Below, piece by piece: positions 51,990 through 60,473 of a stretch of DNA of 64,000 nt; positions within the stretch are counted from its first letter, which is position 1, and each line of letters begins with the position of its first letter. The stretch is from JADJGC01 sp964576925. GTDB lineage: Bacteria; Zixibacteria; MSB-5A5; CAIYYT01. A program made the position numbers and the translations under genes. The notes beneath the pieces were generated by a model. It was given only the letters and a program-made list of their open reading frames with translations, searched no databases and was not told where the DNA came from. Location: NCBI GenBank assembly GCA_964576925.1, contig CAZNWJ010000001.1, forward strand, positions 124,001 through 188,000, written 5' to 3'.

Positions 51990-51999
51990 AGGGGAGAAA

Positions 52000-52719
52000 A
52001 TGCGCACGGATCAGGGCTATGATCTGATTTCAATCGGGGCGCATCCCGACGACGTCGAAGTCGGAACGGGTGGTGTGCTGCTCAAGATGGCTCAAGCGGG
52101 GTATCGCGTCGGCATCATCTATCTGACCAAAGGAGAGATGGGCACCGGCGGTACGCCCGAGTTACGCGCTGAGGAGGCCTTGAAGGCCGCCAACATCCTT
52201 CGCGCCGATCTGCTGGAGACTCTTGATTTCGGCGATACGAAGGTCGAAGACTCTCCAGAGAATCGTACTCTCGTGGCGGAACTGCTGCGCAAGTATCGCC
52301 CGCGCGTGCTGCTCGCGCCGTGGATGCGCGGCGGACACGGCAAGCGCGGCTCCCACGCCGACCACCTGGCCGCAGGCAGCATTGTGACGAACGCCTGTTA
52401 CTACGCGACATTTAAGAAGCTGCCGATCAAAGGTGATCCTTATTCGGTTCCCGCCCTCTTTCACTACTTTCTGCCGTTGGAGGAGCCTCCAACATTCGTG
52501 GTGGACATCACCGAGCAATTTGATGAATGGATGGCTGCTCTCAAGGCACATGCCTCGCAATTCCTGAATCCGGAGAAGATGAAGCACCGCGACTATATTT
52601 GGAATCTCGAATCGATGGCACGCAACTACGGCAACATGATTGGAGTCAAGTACGGGCAGGGCTTCAAGATCGGCGAGCCGCTACGGGTCTCCGATATCTT
52701 CGATCTCGTTAAATGGTAA
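52000..52719 (+). CDS. bshB1: BshB1-type N-acetylglucosaminyl-malate deacetylase (bacillithiol pathway)
   Basis: A 239-aa PIG-L/LmbE-family zinc deacetylase. The metal site is in GAHPDDVEVGTGG and HADHLAAG; the bshB1-type signature includes YLTKGEMGTGGTPELRAEEA, LDFGDTKVEDSPENR and the substrate region WMRGGHGKRGSHADH. It removes acetyl from GlcNAc-malate in bacillithiol synthesis. The bshA and bshC genes are not nearby. The ATG is preceded by GGGGAG and begins a few bases after the esterase terminator. Confidence 0.88.
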   Translation: MRTDQGYDLISIGAHPDDVEVGTGGVLLKMAQAGYRVGIIYLTKGEMGTGGTPELRAEEALKAANILRADLLETLDFGDTKVEDSPENRTLVAELLRKYRPRVLLAPWMRGGHGKRGSHADHLAAGSIVTNACYYATFKKLPIKGDPYSVPALFHYFLPLEEPPTFVVDITEQFDEWMAALKAHASQFLNPEKMKHRDYIWNLESMARNYGNMIGVKYGQGFKIGEPLRVSDIFDLVKW

Positions 52720-52799
52720 GAACTTACCGCTTTTCTTTCACCAGGAGTGATTTTGTTGCAACCTCTGGCCGGTTAAAGCGTCTAATCTCTTGGATTCGT

Positions 52800-52821
52800 T
52801 ATTTCGTCACATGACGAAATA
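52800..52821. promoter_or_regulatory. Palindromic operator-like site upstream of arsM
   Basis: Perfect 10-bp arms TATTTCGTCA / TGACGAAATA around CA, 25 bp before the arsM ATG. Its symmetry and place suggest a repressor site (ArsR-type is a guess). No arsR gene is in the window. Confidence 0.5.
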
Positions 52822-52846
52822 TACAAAACAGTCAAGAGGAGAAATC

Positions 52847-53611
52847 ATGCAGAACGATTCAACCATCAAGGATTCAGTCAAGAAGCACTACGGTGAAATC
52901 GCCCGCGGGAAGTCATCCTGTTGCGGTTCCACATCGACATCCTGCTGTGGCCCCAATACCATCGACGCTGTGAGCCTCGCGCACGGGTACGCGGAGAAGG
53001 ATCTGACACAACTACCTGACGGTGCCGATCTGGGGCTTGGCTGCGGCAATCCGGGATCACTCGTCGAAATCCAGCCGGGGTGGCGGGTTCTCGACCTGGG
53101 CAGTGGCGCCGGGATCGACGTGTTCATGGCAGCCAAGCGCGTCGGGCCAAGCGGTCAGGTAACAGGTCTCGACATGACGGACGAGATGCTGGAGAAGGCC
53201 TGGGAGAATGCTCGCAAAGGTGGCTACACCAACGTCTCGTTTATCAAAGGTGAGATCGAGACGATGCCGTTCGCCGATGGCTCCTTCGACCTTGTCATTT
53301 CCAATTGCGTTATCAACTTGGTGCCAGACAAGGCGCGGGCGTACCGCGAAATCCATCGCGTGCTTAAACCGGGCGGGCAGCTCGCCATTGCCGACATGGC
53401 TGTTCGCGGCGAGATGCCGGCGGCTATTCGCAAGTCAATGGAAGAATGGGCGGGGTGTGTCGCCGGTGCGCTCGAACTCGAGCGCTATCTGGCGATTGTC
53501 CGCGAGGTCGGATTCGTCGATGTCGGAACGAAGTTCGTCAACGAATACGATTATGCCCGCAACCAGGACTACGCCTTGCTTTCGATCGGTTTAGTCGGCA
53601 GAAAAGCGTAG
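52847..53611 (+). CDS. arsM: Arsenite S-adenosylmethionine methyltransferase
   Basis: A 254-aa ArsM that methylates As(III) using SAM. The SAM-binding site is VLDLGSGAGIDVFMAAK, with LKPGGQLAIADM later. Arsenic-binding cysteines are in place: GLGCGNPG (C66), ISNCVINL (C154) and WAGCVAGALE (C204). An extra Cys-rich N-terminus (SSCCGSTSTSCCG) matches ArsM proteins. ATG 52847 has AGGAG 6 bases upstream; the 19 residues of a longer frame are not supported. A palindromic operator precedes it and a terminator follows. Confidence 0.93.
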   Translation: MQNDSTIKDSVKKHYGEIARGKSSCCGSTSTSCCGPNTIDAVSLAHGYAEKDLTQLPDGADLGLGCGNPGSLVEIQPGWRVLDLGSGAGIDVFMAAKRVGPSGQVTGLDMTDEMLEKAWENARKGGYTNVSFIKGEIETMPFADGSFDLVISNCVINLVPDKARAYREIHRVLKPGGQLAIADMAVRGEMPAAIRKSMEEWAGCVAGALELERYLAIVREVGFVDVGTKFVNEYDYARNQDYALLSIGLVGRKA

Positions 53612-53639
53612 ATTCTCGGCTTTTACAGAGGAAATGAAG

Positions 53640-53671
53640 AACGCCCCGTGCGTATCAGTCCACGGGGCGTT
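53640..53671. terminator. Bidirectional terminator between arsM and pyrF
   Basis: Perfect 11-bp arms AACGCCCCGTG / CACGGGGCGTT with a 10-base loop between convergent genes. The minus-strand tail is TTCTTCATTT. Confidence 0.7.
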
Positions 53672-53696
53672 CTTGTGTCTGAGGTCGGGGCAATCG

Positions 53697-54515
53697 TTAA
53701 ACTGCGTTAGCTCTGACCTGATTGATTCGGACGTTAAAGCGCTCGAGCGAGTCGGTGGCGGCATGAGCGAAATCGTCTTTGTTGGAGGCAAAGATCACAC
53801 CGCGGGAGATGTTGATCACAACGATTCCGTCGCCGGCCGTGCCATACTCGACGGCTTTATGAAGATCTCCACCCTGGGCGCCCACGCCGGGGATCAGGAA
53901 GGGGAGACCGGGAGCCTTTAGTCTGATTTCCATCATCTGCTCCGGCTTTGAGGCCCCAACCACGAGGCCGAAGTTTCCGTTACGGTTCCAGGAATTGACC
54001 TTGTCGACTACATGCATGTAGAGGGGCTTTCCCTCGCAATGCAGGTACTGAAAGTCCTTGGCGCCTTCATTGGATGTGAGGCACAGCACGAAGACAAAGG
54101 CCCCTTCATACTCGAGAAAAGGGGCGATTGAGTCGTGACCCATGTACGGTGACAAGGTAACCGCGTCGCCTTCCAAATCGTCGAAGATCGCCTCCGCATA
54201 CTTCTTGGCGGTGTTATCGATATCCCCGCGCTTGGCGTCGATAATAATCGGAATCTCTTCCGGGATGTGCATAATGGTCTTCTTGAGAGTCTCCATCCCG
54301 CGCGGACCCATGGCTTCGTAGAAGGCCAAATTCGGCTTGTAGGCGCAGCAACGATCTTTGGTGGCATCAATAATCGCCTTGTTGAACTCGAACACGGGGT
54401 CTTGGTGCGACATCAGGTGACGCGGGATCTTGTCGAAGTCCGAGTCAAGACCGACACAAACCAGAGAGTCATTCTTGGTCTGCGCGTTCTTCAATTTCTC
54501 TATGAACGGATTCAT
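53697..54515 (-). CDS. pyrF: Orotidine-5'-phosphate decarboxylase (type 2)
   Basis: A 272-aa OMP decarboxylase for the last step of UMP synthesis. It has LVCVGLDSD at the N-terminus, IIIDAKRGDIDNTAKKYAEA (the Asp-Lys-Asp catalytic array DxKxxD), and FLIPGVGAQGGDL at the phosphate site. The length and NTAKKYA pattern are of the type 2 (PyrF_2) group. Its ATG overlaps the pyrD stop as ATGA, so it is the last gene of the sirtuin/TPR/pyrKDF run. Confidence 0.94.
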   Translation of the reverse strand: MNPFIEKLKNAQTKNDSLVCVGLDSDFDKIPRHLMSHQDPVFEFNKAIIDATKDRCCAYKPNLAFYEAMGPRGMETLKKTIMHIPEEIPIIIDAKRGDIDNTAKKYAEAIFDDLEGDAVTLSPYMGHDSIAPFLEYEGAFVFVLCLTSNEGAKDFQYLHCEGKPLYMHVVDKVNSWNRNGNFGLVVGASKPEQMMEIRLKAPGLPFLIPGVGAQGGDLHKAVEYGTAGDGIVVINISRGVIFASNKDDFAHAATDSLERFNVRINQVRANAV

Positions 54516-55432
54516 CGTTTCTTCGCCTTTCCAATGAGATTATTCACATCTGATATGTTACGCTCGCGCAGGTATTCCGTTAGCGCGTCGATGGCCTTTA
54601 TTGTGCAGTCAGGTTGGACGAAATTCGCCGTCCCAAACTGCACGGCGGTCGCGCCGGCGAGCATGAACTCCACCACATCCCGATAATCCATAATACCGCC
54701 GATGCCGACGATCGGGATCTTCACTGTATTATATACTTTCCAAGTCAACGCAATTGCAACCGGTTTAATCGCCGGGCCCGACAAACCTCCGGTGACATTG
54801 GTCAATTTGACCCGCCAATCGTAGGGGTCTATCGCCATGCCGTAGAGTGTGTTAATGAGTGATACCGCGTCAGCCCCCGCTTCCTCACAGGCTTTGGCAA
54901 TCGGCCGGATATCCGCGACATTAGGAGACAGCTTGGGCATCAGAGGAAAATCGCAAACTGCCCTGACTTGACTGACGACTTTGTAAGCGATTTCCGGGTT
55001 GGAGGAGAACTCCATGCCGTCTCCCTTGATGTTGGGGCAGGAGATGTTGAGCTCGATCAGGTCGATTTCTTTGTGGCCGTTGAGCTTGTCAATGACATAG
55101 AGGAACTCATCAATATCGAAGCCGGCTACATTAACGACAATGCGCGTTCCGAGTTCGCGCAGGAACTGCAACTTCTCTTTGACATAAGCGTCGACGCCGA
55201 CATTAGCCAGACCGATGGCATTCAGCATGCCGGAAGCGGTTTCAGCTGTCCGCGGGGGTGGATGGCCTTTGCGCTCGTGGCGTGTAATTGACTTGGTAAC
55301 AATTCCGCCGAGGCGGGATAGATCGATGTATTCGTTGAATTCCTCACCGTAGCCGAAGGTCCCTGAGGCCGTCATGATGGGATTGGCGAACTCGATTCCG
55401 CCAATCTTGACTTTGAGTGAGGGCAGCGTCAC
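54512..55432 (-). CDS. pyrD: Dihydroorotate dehydrogenase, class 1B catalytic subunit
   Basis: A 306-aa FMN enzyme. Motifs are GIEFANPIMTASGTFGYGEE, GGIVTKSITRHER, ELNISCPNIKGDGMEF (class 1 active-site region), MPKLSPNVADI and IPIVGIGGIMDYRD (FMN phosphate site). Class 1B pairs with PyrK and uses NAD+. It begins with GTG 55432 overlapping the pyrK stop as GTGA, and ends overlapping pyrF. Confidence 0.95.
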   Translation of the reverse strand: MTLPSLKVKIGGIEFANPIMTASGTFGYGEEFNEYIDLSRLGGIVTKSITRHERKGHPPPRTAETASGMLNAIGLANVGVDAYVKEKLQFLRELGTRIVVNVAGFDIDEFLYVIDKLNGHKEIDLIELNISCPNIKGDGMEFSSNPEIAYKVVSQVRAVCDFPLMPKLSPNVADIRPIAKACEEAGADAVSLINTLYGMAIDPYDWRVKLTNVTGGLSGPAIKPVAIALTWKVYNTVKIPIVGIGGIMDYRDVVEFMLAGATAVQFGTANFVQPDCTIKAIDALTEYLRERNISDVNNLIGKAKKR

Positions 55433-56202
55433 AGCTCGACCTCATCGGATCGAAATACAGGGCCTTCGCGACAGACGCGCAGATACTTCTCTTCTCCGGC
55501 TTTCTTGACAACGCAACCGAGGCAGGTACCGACCCCACAGGGCATAATCGATTCGAGGGAAAGGTAACAAGGCGTAGCAAAGTCAGAGGCGATCTGTCTC
55601 ACGACTTTTAGCATCGGCTCCGGGCCGCAGGCGTAAATCGTCGTTGCCGCCCCGGCCATGCCGGCTGACAGGCGTTGCTTGAGCAGGTCAGTCACGAATC
55701 CCTGATGGCCCAAGCTGCCGTCGTCAGTTGAAACCTCCATTTCGATTGGCAGAGCCCTAACGCGTTCGCCAAGACAGCTATCGGAAGAAGTCCCGAAACC
55801 GGCCAAGAACCTAATTCGATCCGACTGGTGGCCATTCCGCAGGCAGGTCTTGGCGAGCAGGTAGACTGGCGGTATGCCCACACCGCCGCCAACCAGTATC
55901 ACGTTCTGAGAATGATCCGGAAGCGGAAACCCTTCGCCGAGTGGTCCGAGCAGGTCGAGTTGCTGTCCTTTGGGAACTCGCGAGAGAATTGCTGACCCAC
56001 GCCCGAAGACCTTGTACAGCACATCAACGACTCCATTTGCTTCGTCATAGTCAAAGATCGAGAAGGCGCGCCTCAGAAGCGGATCGCTCCCCTCGCTGGT
56101 GGGCTTGATGTGCAGGAAAGTCCCCGGATGTGGAAACTGCCTGAGACGGAATTGTAAAGACAGCAGAAACGCTCCGGCCCCCAATCCCCGGTTCTCCACC
56201 AC
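55429..56202 (-). CDS. pyrK: Dihydroorotate dehydrogenase electron-transfer subunit
   Basis: A 257-aa FAD and [2Fe-2S] protein that passes electrons from PyrD to NAD+. An FAD-binding barrel (FSIF-like FSIFDYDEANGVVDVLY) is followed by an NAD domain with ILVGGGVGIPPVYLLA. The C-terminal cluster ligands are CGVGTCLGCVVK plus a distant Cys in YLRVCREGPVF. At the GTG 56202 start the first beta-strand of the family would be missing. A longer form could start at an ATA 33 bp upstream with a strong ribosome-binding site (see findings). It is preceded by the TPR lipoprotein gene. Confidence 0.93.
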   Translation of the reverse strand: MVENRGLGAGAFLLSLQFRLRQFPHPGTFLHIKPTSEGSDPLLRRAFSIFDYDEANGVVDVLYKVFGRGSAILSRVPKGQQLDLLGPLGEGFPLPDHSQNVILVGGGVGIPPVYLLAKTCLRNGHQSDRIRFLAGFGTSSDSCLGERVRALPIEMEVSTDDGSLGHQGFVTDLLKQRLSAGMAGAATTIYACGPEPMLKVVRQIASDFATPCYLSLESIMPCGVGTCLGCVVKKAGEEKYLRVCREGPVFRSDEVEL

Positions 56203-56231
56203 CTCACACCGATGAAAGATATCGCGCTTCT

Positions 56232-59006
56232 CTATCGATACTCCTCCGGTAATCGAATCTCGTAATTATATATGAAATAGTTGCCGATTTTCAAAGGATC
56301 AATGCGCAAAGGGTCAAATTCCGTCAAGCGCAGTACGCGGTCAACTTCCAGGTCAATCGAAGCGATCTTCGAGCCCTTGAGAAACTGAACATCGGACACT
56401 TTGCCATCGAATTCAATCTTGATCTTCACCACCACGCGACCTTCGAACTTGCTGGGTGCCGCCTCAACCGGGTATTTAAACTCGATCTCGTTGGTTGGTT
56501 TGTACTCCATCAGGGGCCAGCGATCATACTCCTCTTGGAGACGCATTTCCTCCAAGCGGGCCTGGGTCAGCGTGTCAAGAGGCTCAGCGAAGGAACTGTC
56601 GATGGCCGCTGCAGTGTCTTTGGCTGCTGTCTCCTGCGGTTGTTGGGGCTGCTGTTGCTGCTGTGGGCGGGGTTTGGCCCGAACTTCGCCCTGCGCTAGT
56701 CGGGCCGCCTCGTCTCCAATTGGCGTACCGGCATACTTCTCCGCCAACTCGAGAAAGCGCCAAATCATCGTGGAATCAACAAGGATCGTGTCTGCCTGAA
56801 CTACAGGGGTGACCGGCTTCTGGTTTGCCACTTGTCCGGTCGAATCCTTGCCAGCGGGGACCTTTGGAGGCCCGGAAGGAGCGTCCGACTTCGCGAGAGC
56901 CAGAAGGCTGTCCTTTGCTGTCTGTGGCGTAACGACCGTCGAGTCAACTACTGCCCCCGGCTTTGGCTTGTCCGCTGCCGACGGCGCTGACTTACCATTC
57001 GTGATGGCATCAAGGACACGTTGATGCGCCGTCGAGTCGACCGCGAGAGTATCGCCGGCCACTTTGAGAGAGTCACGAGCCGTTATTGTCGCGCTGTCTT
57101 GGTCAACCCGGTTGCGATTGCGCCCGAGGACCTCCGAGGGACGAATCAAGCTGTCGGTGGGGTTTACGTACGCTGGAAGCTGGTTTATGTCAATCGGCGC
57201 CAATGTATCTGACGGCACCGGCGACGGCTTCAGCGAATCTGCACTTGCAGGCGACGATGAACTTGTGTCGCTCTCAGGCGCCGATTGCGCAGGCTTGGCA
57301 GAGTCATGCGGTGTTAGTAGCGATGCCCCCGACGAATCGGACGGGACTTTCGTTGTATCTGCAGCCACGGGAGCGGTTACCGAAGGCTTGATGATCTTGT
57401 TGTCGGGAATGAAGCGTTCAAGATCGATGCGGGCAATCGCAAACTCGGCTTGAGGAACATAACGCGATTGTGGATAGTCATCTACTAGGCGAGAGAAGAG
57501 CGAACGCGCCGAGTCCAAGTCACGCAGGTCAAAATACTGCTGTTCTGCCATGGCGTATATCTTATCAGGATAAAGCGCAAACGGCTCAGCCCCTTCCAAG
57601 TCAAGCAGGTCGAGTGCCTGTTGAACGGCATCAGATTGCGGGTACTTGTCGATAACCTGCTGGTAGTACGACTGGGCTTGGGCAGTGTCGCCGTAATGGC
57701 TCTCGTAGAGCCAACCGATTGCCAACAGCGCCCGCGGGGCTACCTCACTTGAGGCATACTGGTCAACAATTACTTTGTACTCTGCCAGGGCAGAATCGGG
57801 ACGCCCCAGATCGGTGCGATACATCTCGGCCAGCAGGAAGCGATTCGTTACGGCTGCTTCCGTCGTATCGCTCGCCATCGAGGCCAAATAGGTCTCGACT
57901 CGCGAAATATCGGAGACCTTCTCCAGGGCTTGCGCGCGCCAAGTGTCGCCGCGCTGTTCTTTGGAAGCGAGCAAGTACATTTCCTTGGCCGTTATCAAGT
58001 CCCCCCACTGCTCCTGAGCGATTTCGCCTAATCGATAGTAGGCTTCTGCGGATTCTATCCTCTTGGCGAAGTTGACGGCGATATCATCGTAGAGCAGGAT
58101 GGCTTCGCGTTCTTCGCCTTGCAGATTCATCCCTTCGGCGATTCGCAGCAGGATATTACCGAGGTAGACGGAATCCTTCTGGTCATCCCGAAGCCTCTCG
58201 AACAGTGCGAGACCGGCAGCGACACTATCAAGCGCATATAGCGACCGGCCCTGCTCGTACGCTGCGTTCAGGCGGCTCTTGGGTTCGTTGGCCAAGTCCG
58301 CTGCCAGGGCGAACGAACGTTCGGCAGCCGCATACTGCTCCTTCTGGAACTGCAATTCACCGATCTTGAATTGTACTTCCGGCCGCCGGAAGTCAGACTT
58401 GTATCGATCACTAAACTGGCTGTAAAGATCAATCGCTTCGTCGAAGCGTTCCTCAGAGCGCGCCATTTCCGCCATCAAGTAGGTGGCTTCAGCGCGAAAG
58501 TCATTGTTTTTGGAAGCCTCGAGATATTCCGTGAAAATCTCTCGTGCGAGTGAGTAGTTTTCAAGCTGGTAGCGCGCCTTACCGAGAAAGAAGCGCGATT
58601 CTTCGGCATACTTCGAATCCGGAAACGAAGAAAGCAAGTCGCGAAACTGCCGTTCCGACTTGTCGTACGCGCCGAGGTAGTAGTAGGACTTGCCGATGAT
58701 GAAGAGTGCGTCATCGACCCAACTTGAGTTGGGGCTCTCGGAGAGCACCTTCGAGCATTTCCGAATCGCCTCCTGGTATCCCTTGAGTTCGGATCCGCTG
58801 GCCTTGTCGCGCTTATCTTTCTTGCGTGCCGATTCGGCCTGGTTGAAGTTCTTGCGCGCGAGATAGAACGTGTTGAAGTAAACACATCCCGAAGCCGAAA
58901 GCCCGATCATTGCGATCAGGAGCAGGCGGAATCCGCAAGTTACGAAACGCTGCATGCTACCCGGTCGGGCATGGCACCGCGCGCTGGAGATGTCTTTATT
59001 GCGCAT
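56232..59006 (-). CDS. Lipoprotein with TPR repeats and a C-terminal TonB-type domain
   Basis: A 924-aa protein. A lipoprotein signal with lipobox LSASGC (Cys at residue 41) follows a long N-region; ATG 58955 is an alternative start. Residues about 75-580 are TPR/YbgF-like repeats (FLGKARYQLENYSLAREIFTE). A Pro/Ser/Asp-rich disordered spacer (about 580-800) includes a Gln-rich PQQQQQPQQPQ tract. The last 90 residues form a TonB C-terminal fold (EGRVVVKIKIEFDGKVSDVQF). A lipid-anchored protein with a TonB domain is unusual; a role in envelope assembly is inference. AGGA lies 6 bases before ATG 59006, which overlaps the sirtuin gene. Confidence 0.72.
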   Translation of the reverse strand: MRNKDISSARCHARPGSMQRFVTCGFRLLLIAMIGLSASGCVYFNTFYLARKNFNQAESARKKDKRDKASGSELKGYQEAIRKCSKVLSESPNSSWVDDALFIIGKSYYYLGAYDKSERQFRDLLSSFPDSKYAEESRFFLGKARYQLENYSLAREIFTEYLEASKNNDFRAEATYLMAEMARSEERFDEAIDLYSQFSDRYKSDFRRPEVQFKIGELQFQKEQYAAAERSFALAADLANEPKSRLNAAYEQGRSLYALDSVAAGLALFERLRDDQKDSVYLGNILLRIAEGMNLQGEEREAILLYDDIAVNFAKRIESAEAYYRLGEIAQEQWGDLITAKEMYLLASKEQRGDTWRAQALEKVSDISRVETYLASMASDTTEAAVTNRFLLAEMYRTDLGRPDSALAEYKVIVDQYASSEVAPRALLAIGWLYESHYGDTAQAQSYYQQVIDKYPQSDAVQQALDLLDLEGAEPFALYPDKIYAMAEQQYFDLRDLDSARSLFSRLVDDYPQSRYVPQAEFAIARIDLERFIPDNKIIKPSVTAPVAADTTKVPSDSSGASLLTPHDSAKPAQSAPESDTSSSSPASADSLKPSPVPSDTLAPIDINQLPAYVNPTDSLIRPSEVLGRNRNRVDQDSATITARDSLKVAGDTLAVDSTAHQRVLDAITNGKSAPSAADKPKPGAVVDSTVVTPQTAKDSLLALAKSDAPSGPPKVPAGKDSTGQVANQKPVTPVVQADTILVDSTMIWRFLELAEKYAGTPIGDEAARLAQGEVRAKPRPQQQQQPQQPQETAAKDTAAAIDSSFAEPLDTLTQARLEEMRLQEEYDRWPLMEYKPTNEIEFKYPVEAAPSKFEGRVVVKIKIEFDGKVSDVQFLKGSKIASIDLEVDRVLRLTEFDPLRIDPLKIGNYFIYNYEIRLPEEYR

Positions 59007-59742
59007 TGATTCCTATAGCCACCTGCCGCCAAATCTCCGGCAGGGCTGTCCCGGATTTTTCACGGAATATCTCATCCGCATACTCTGACAGGCGGGTCTC
59101 ATCCGGATTGATTTCCACCAGATAAGCGCCGTGCTGTTTGGCAATCAGCGGCAAATCCGCCGCTGGAAACACTTCAGCCGAGGTCCCGATGCTGAAAAAG
59201 AGTTGTGAACGTTCGGAATGAGTCATCGCCAGATTAATTGCCTCGCGTGGCAGGATCTCGCCAAACCAAACGACGTCCGGTCGAATCGCCCCGCCGCATG
59301 AGCAGGTGGGCAACTGGTTTGGGTCGATATTCTCGCTTTGGTACTGCCGACCACAACGGTGACACTTGTTTCTATGAATATTACCATGCAACTCGATCAC
59401 GGGTTCCGAGCCGGCTCGCTGATGTAGATTATCGACGTTTTGCGTGATCAACGTGAAATCCGGCAAAGAATTCTGCATCTGGGCCAGCGTCCGATGTCCA
59501 GCATTGGGCTCGACTTCACCGATCAGTTTACGGCGCCAGGCATACCATTCCCAAACCAGTTGCTGGTTAGCCAGGAACCCCTCCACTGAGGCGAGAACCG
59601 TCGGGTCAAACTTGTCCCAGAGGCTGCCCGAGCCACCGCGAAAAGTCGGTACGCCGGATTCTGCCGAGATCCCGGCGCCCGTAAGTACAACGGTGGGAAC
59701 GCCCTCCTGGAGCAGTCGGGTCAATCGTGGTGACGGGAGCAT
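58996..59742 (-). CDS. cobB: Sir2-family NAD-dependent protein deacylase
   Basis: A 248-aa sirtuin. NAD binding is in VVLTGAGISAESGVPTFRG, TQNVDNLHQRAGS and IELHGNIHR (catalytic His). The zinc knuckle is CHRCG and CSCGG. The C-terminus is SIGTSAEVFPAADLPLIA with LVEINPDET. The Y/R pair of the desuccinylase class is not clear, so deacetylase or deacylase activity is left open. ATG 59742 is preferred over GTG 59748 because the -10 box ends right before the GTG. It leads the minus-strand run to pyrF. Confidence 0.93.
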   Translation of the reverse strand: MLPSPRLTRLLQEGVPTVVLTGAGISAESGVPTFRGGSGSLWDKFDPTVLASVEGFLANQQLVWEWYAWRRKLIGEVEPNAGHRTLAQMQNSLPDFTLITQNVDNLHQRAGSEPVIELHGNIHRNKCHRCGRQYQSENIDPNQLPTCSCGGAIRPDVVWFGEILPREAINLAMTHSERSQLFFSIGTSAEVFPAADLPLIAKQHGAYLVEINPDETRLSEYADEIFREKSGTALPEIWRQVAIGINAQ

Positions 59743-59748
59743 GTGCAC

Positions 59749-59776
59749 AATATAGAGATTGTCGGTCGGTAGTCAA
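59749..59776 (-). promoter_or_regulatory. Sigma-70-like promoter of the sirtuin/pyr run, leaderless
   Basis: On the minus strand TTGACT (59776-59771), 16-bp spacer, TATATT (59754-59749). The -10 box ends 6 bp before the ATG at 59742, so transcription should begin at or near the start codon. Confidence 0.55.
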
Positions 59777-59833
59777 CCCGCAGCGTCAATTGAAGTTGCC
59801 GATCGCGGAGGTACGAAGTATCATTCTACCAAC

Positions 59834-60334
59834 ATGCGTCACTTGTATCTTCTATTCTTGTTGGGGCTGATCGCGACCAGCGCCGCCGCACAAACGGACA
59901 GCCTGCGAATTGAAGCCGGGCAAACTTCGCCGGCGGCCCTCAAGCCGCGTCGTTCCCCAATGGGAGCCCTGCTCCGGTCGGTAGCCGTGCCGGGATGGGG
60001 GCAGTACTACAATCGCAAGTATGTCAAGAGCGCGATTGTCTGCGGCGCCGAAACGTTCTTCATTGCTCGGGCAGTGCACTGGTGGATCAAGGCGGAAGAC
60101 GAATATGATTCCATTCAATCGCTGCCGGAAAGCGAGCAGCGCGCAGCCTTTGCCCGCTACTCTGCCTATCGATCCAACCGCAATGACTATCTCTGGCTTA
60201 CCGGGCTCACCGTATTCTTCTCGATGTTTGACGCCTATGTGGATGCGCATCTTGCGGGGTTCGATGTTGACTTGACTCCGCAGTTTTCTCCTCCGGCTGA
60301 CGAAGTTCGATTGGATTTTATTCTGCGCTTCTGA
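59834..60334 (+). CDS. DUF5683-family small membrane protein
   Basis: A 166-aa protein with a signal or first helix (MRHLYLLFLLGLIATSAAAQ) and the family core SVAVPGWGQYYNRKYVKSAIVCG, then two more hydrophobic stretches (TGLTVFFSMFDAYVDAHL). DUF5683 proteins are common in the FCB group; the function is unknown. ATG 59834 is chosen since the preceding residues are not conserved, though the GGAGG at 59801 is far upstream. Confidence 0.75.
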   Translation: MRHLYLLFLLGLIATSAAAQTDSLRIEAGQTSPAALKPRRSPMGALLRSVAVPGWGQYYNRKYVKSAIVCGAETFFIARAVHWWIKAEDEYDSIQSLPESEQRAAFARYSAYRSNRNDYLWLTGLTVFFSMFDAYVDAHLAGFDVDLTPQFSPPADEVRLDFILRF

Positions 60335-60473
60335 TTAGTCCGTCACCACCGATTTGCGGTTCAAACTGAAACACGACACTCGTCTACCCCGCTTTCGACT
60401 CCCGCCACATTGTAAGTACAAGAACTGCGCAGCGTGCCGATAATTCCTGATAGGCATTAGTTGGCTCAAGGAC

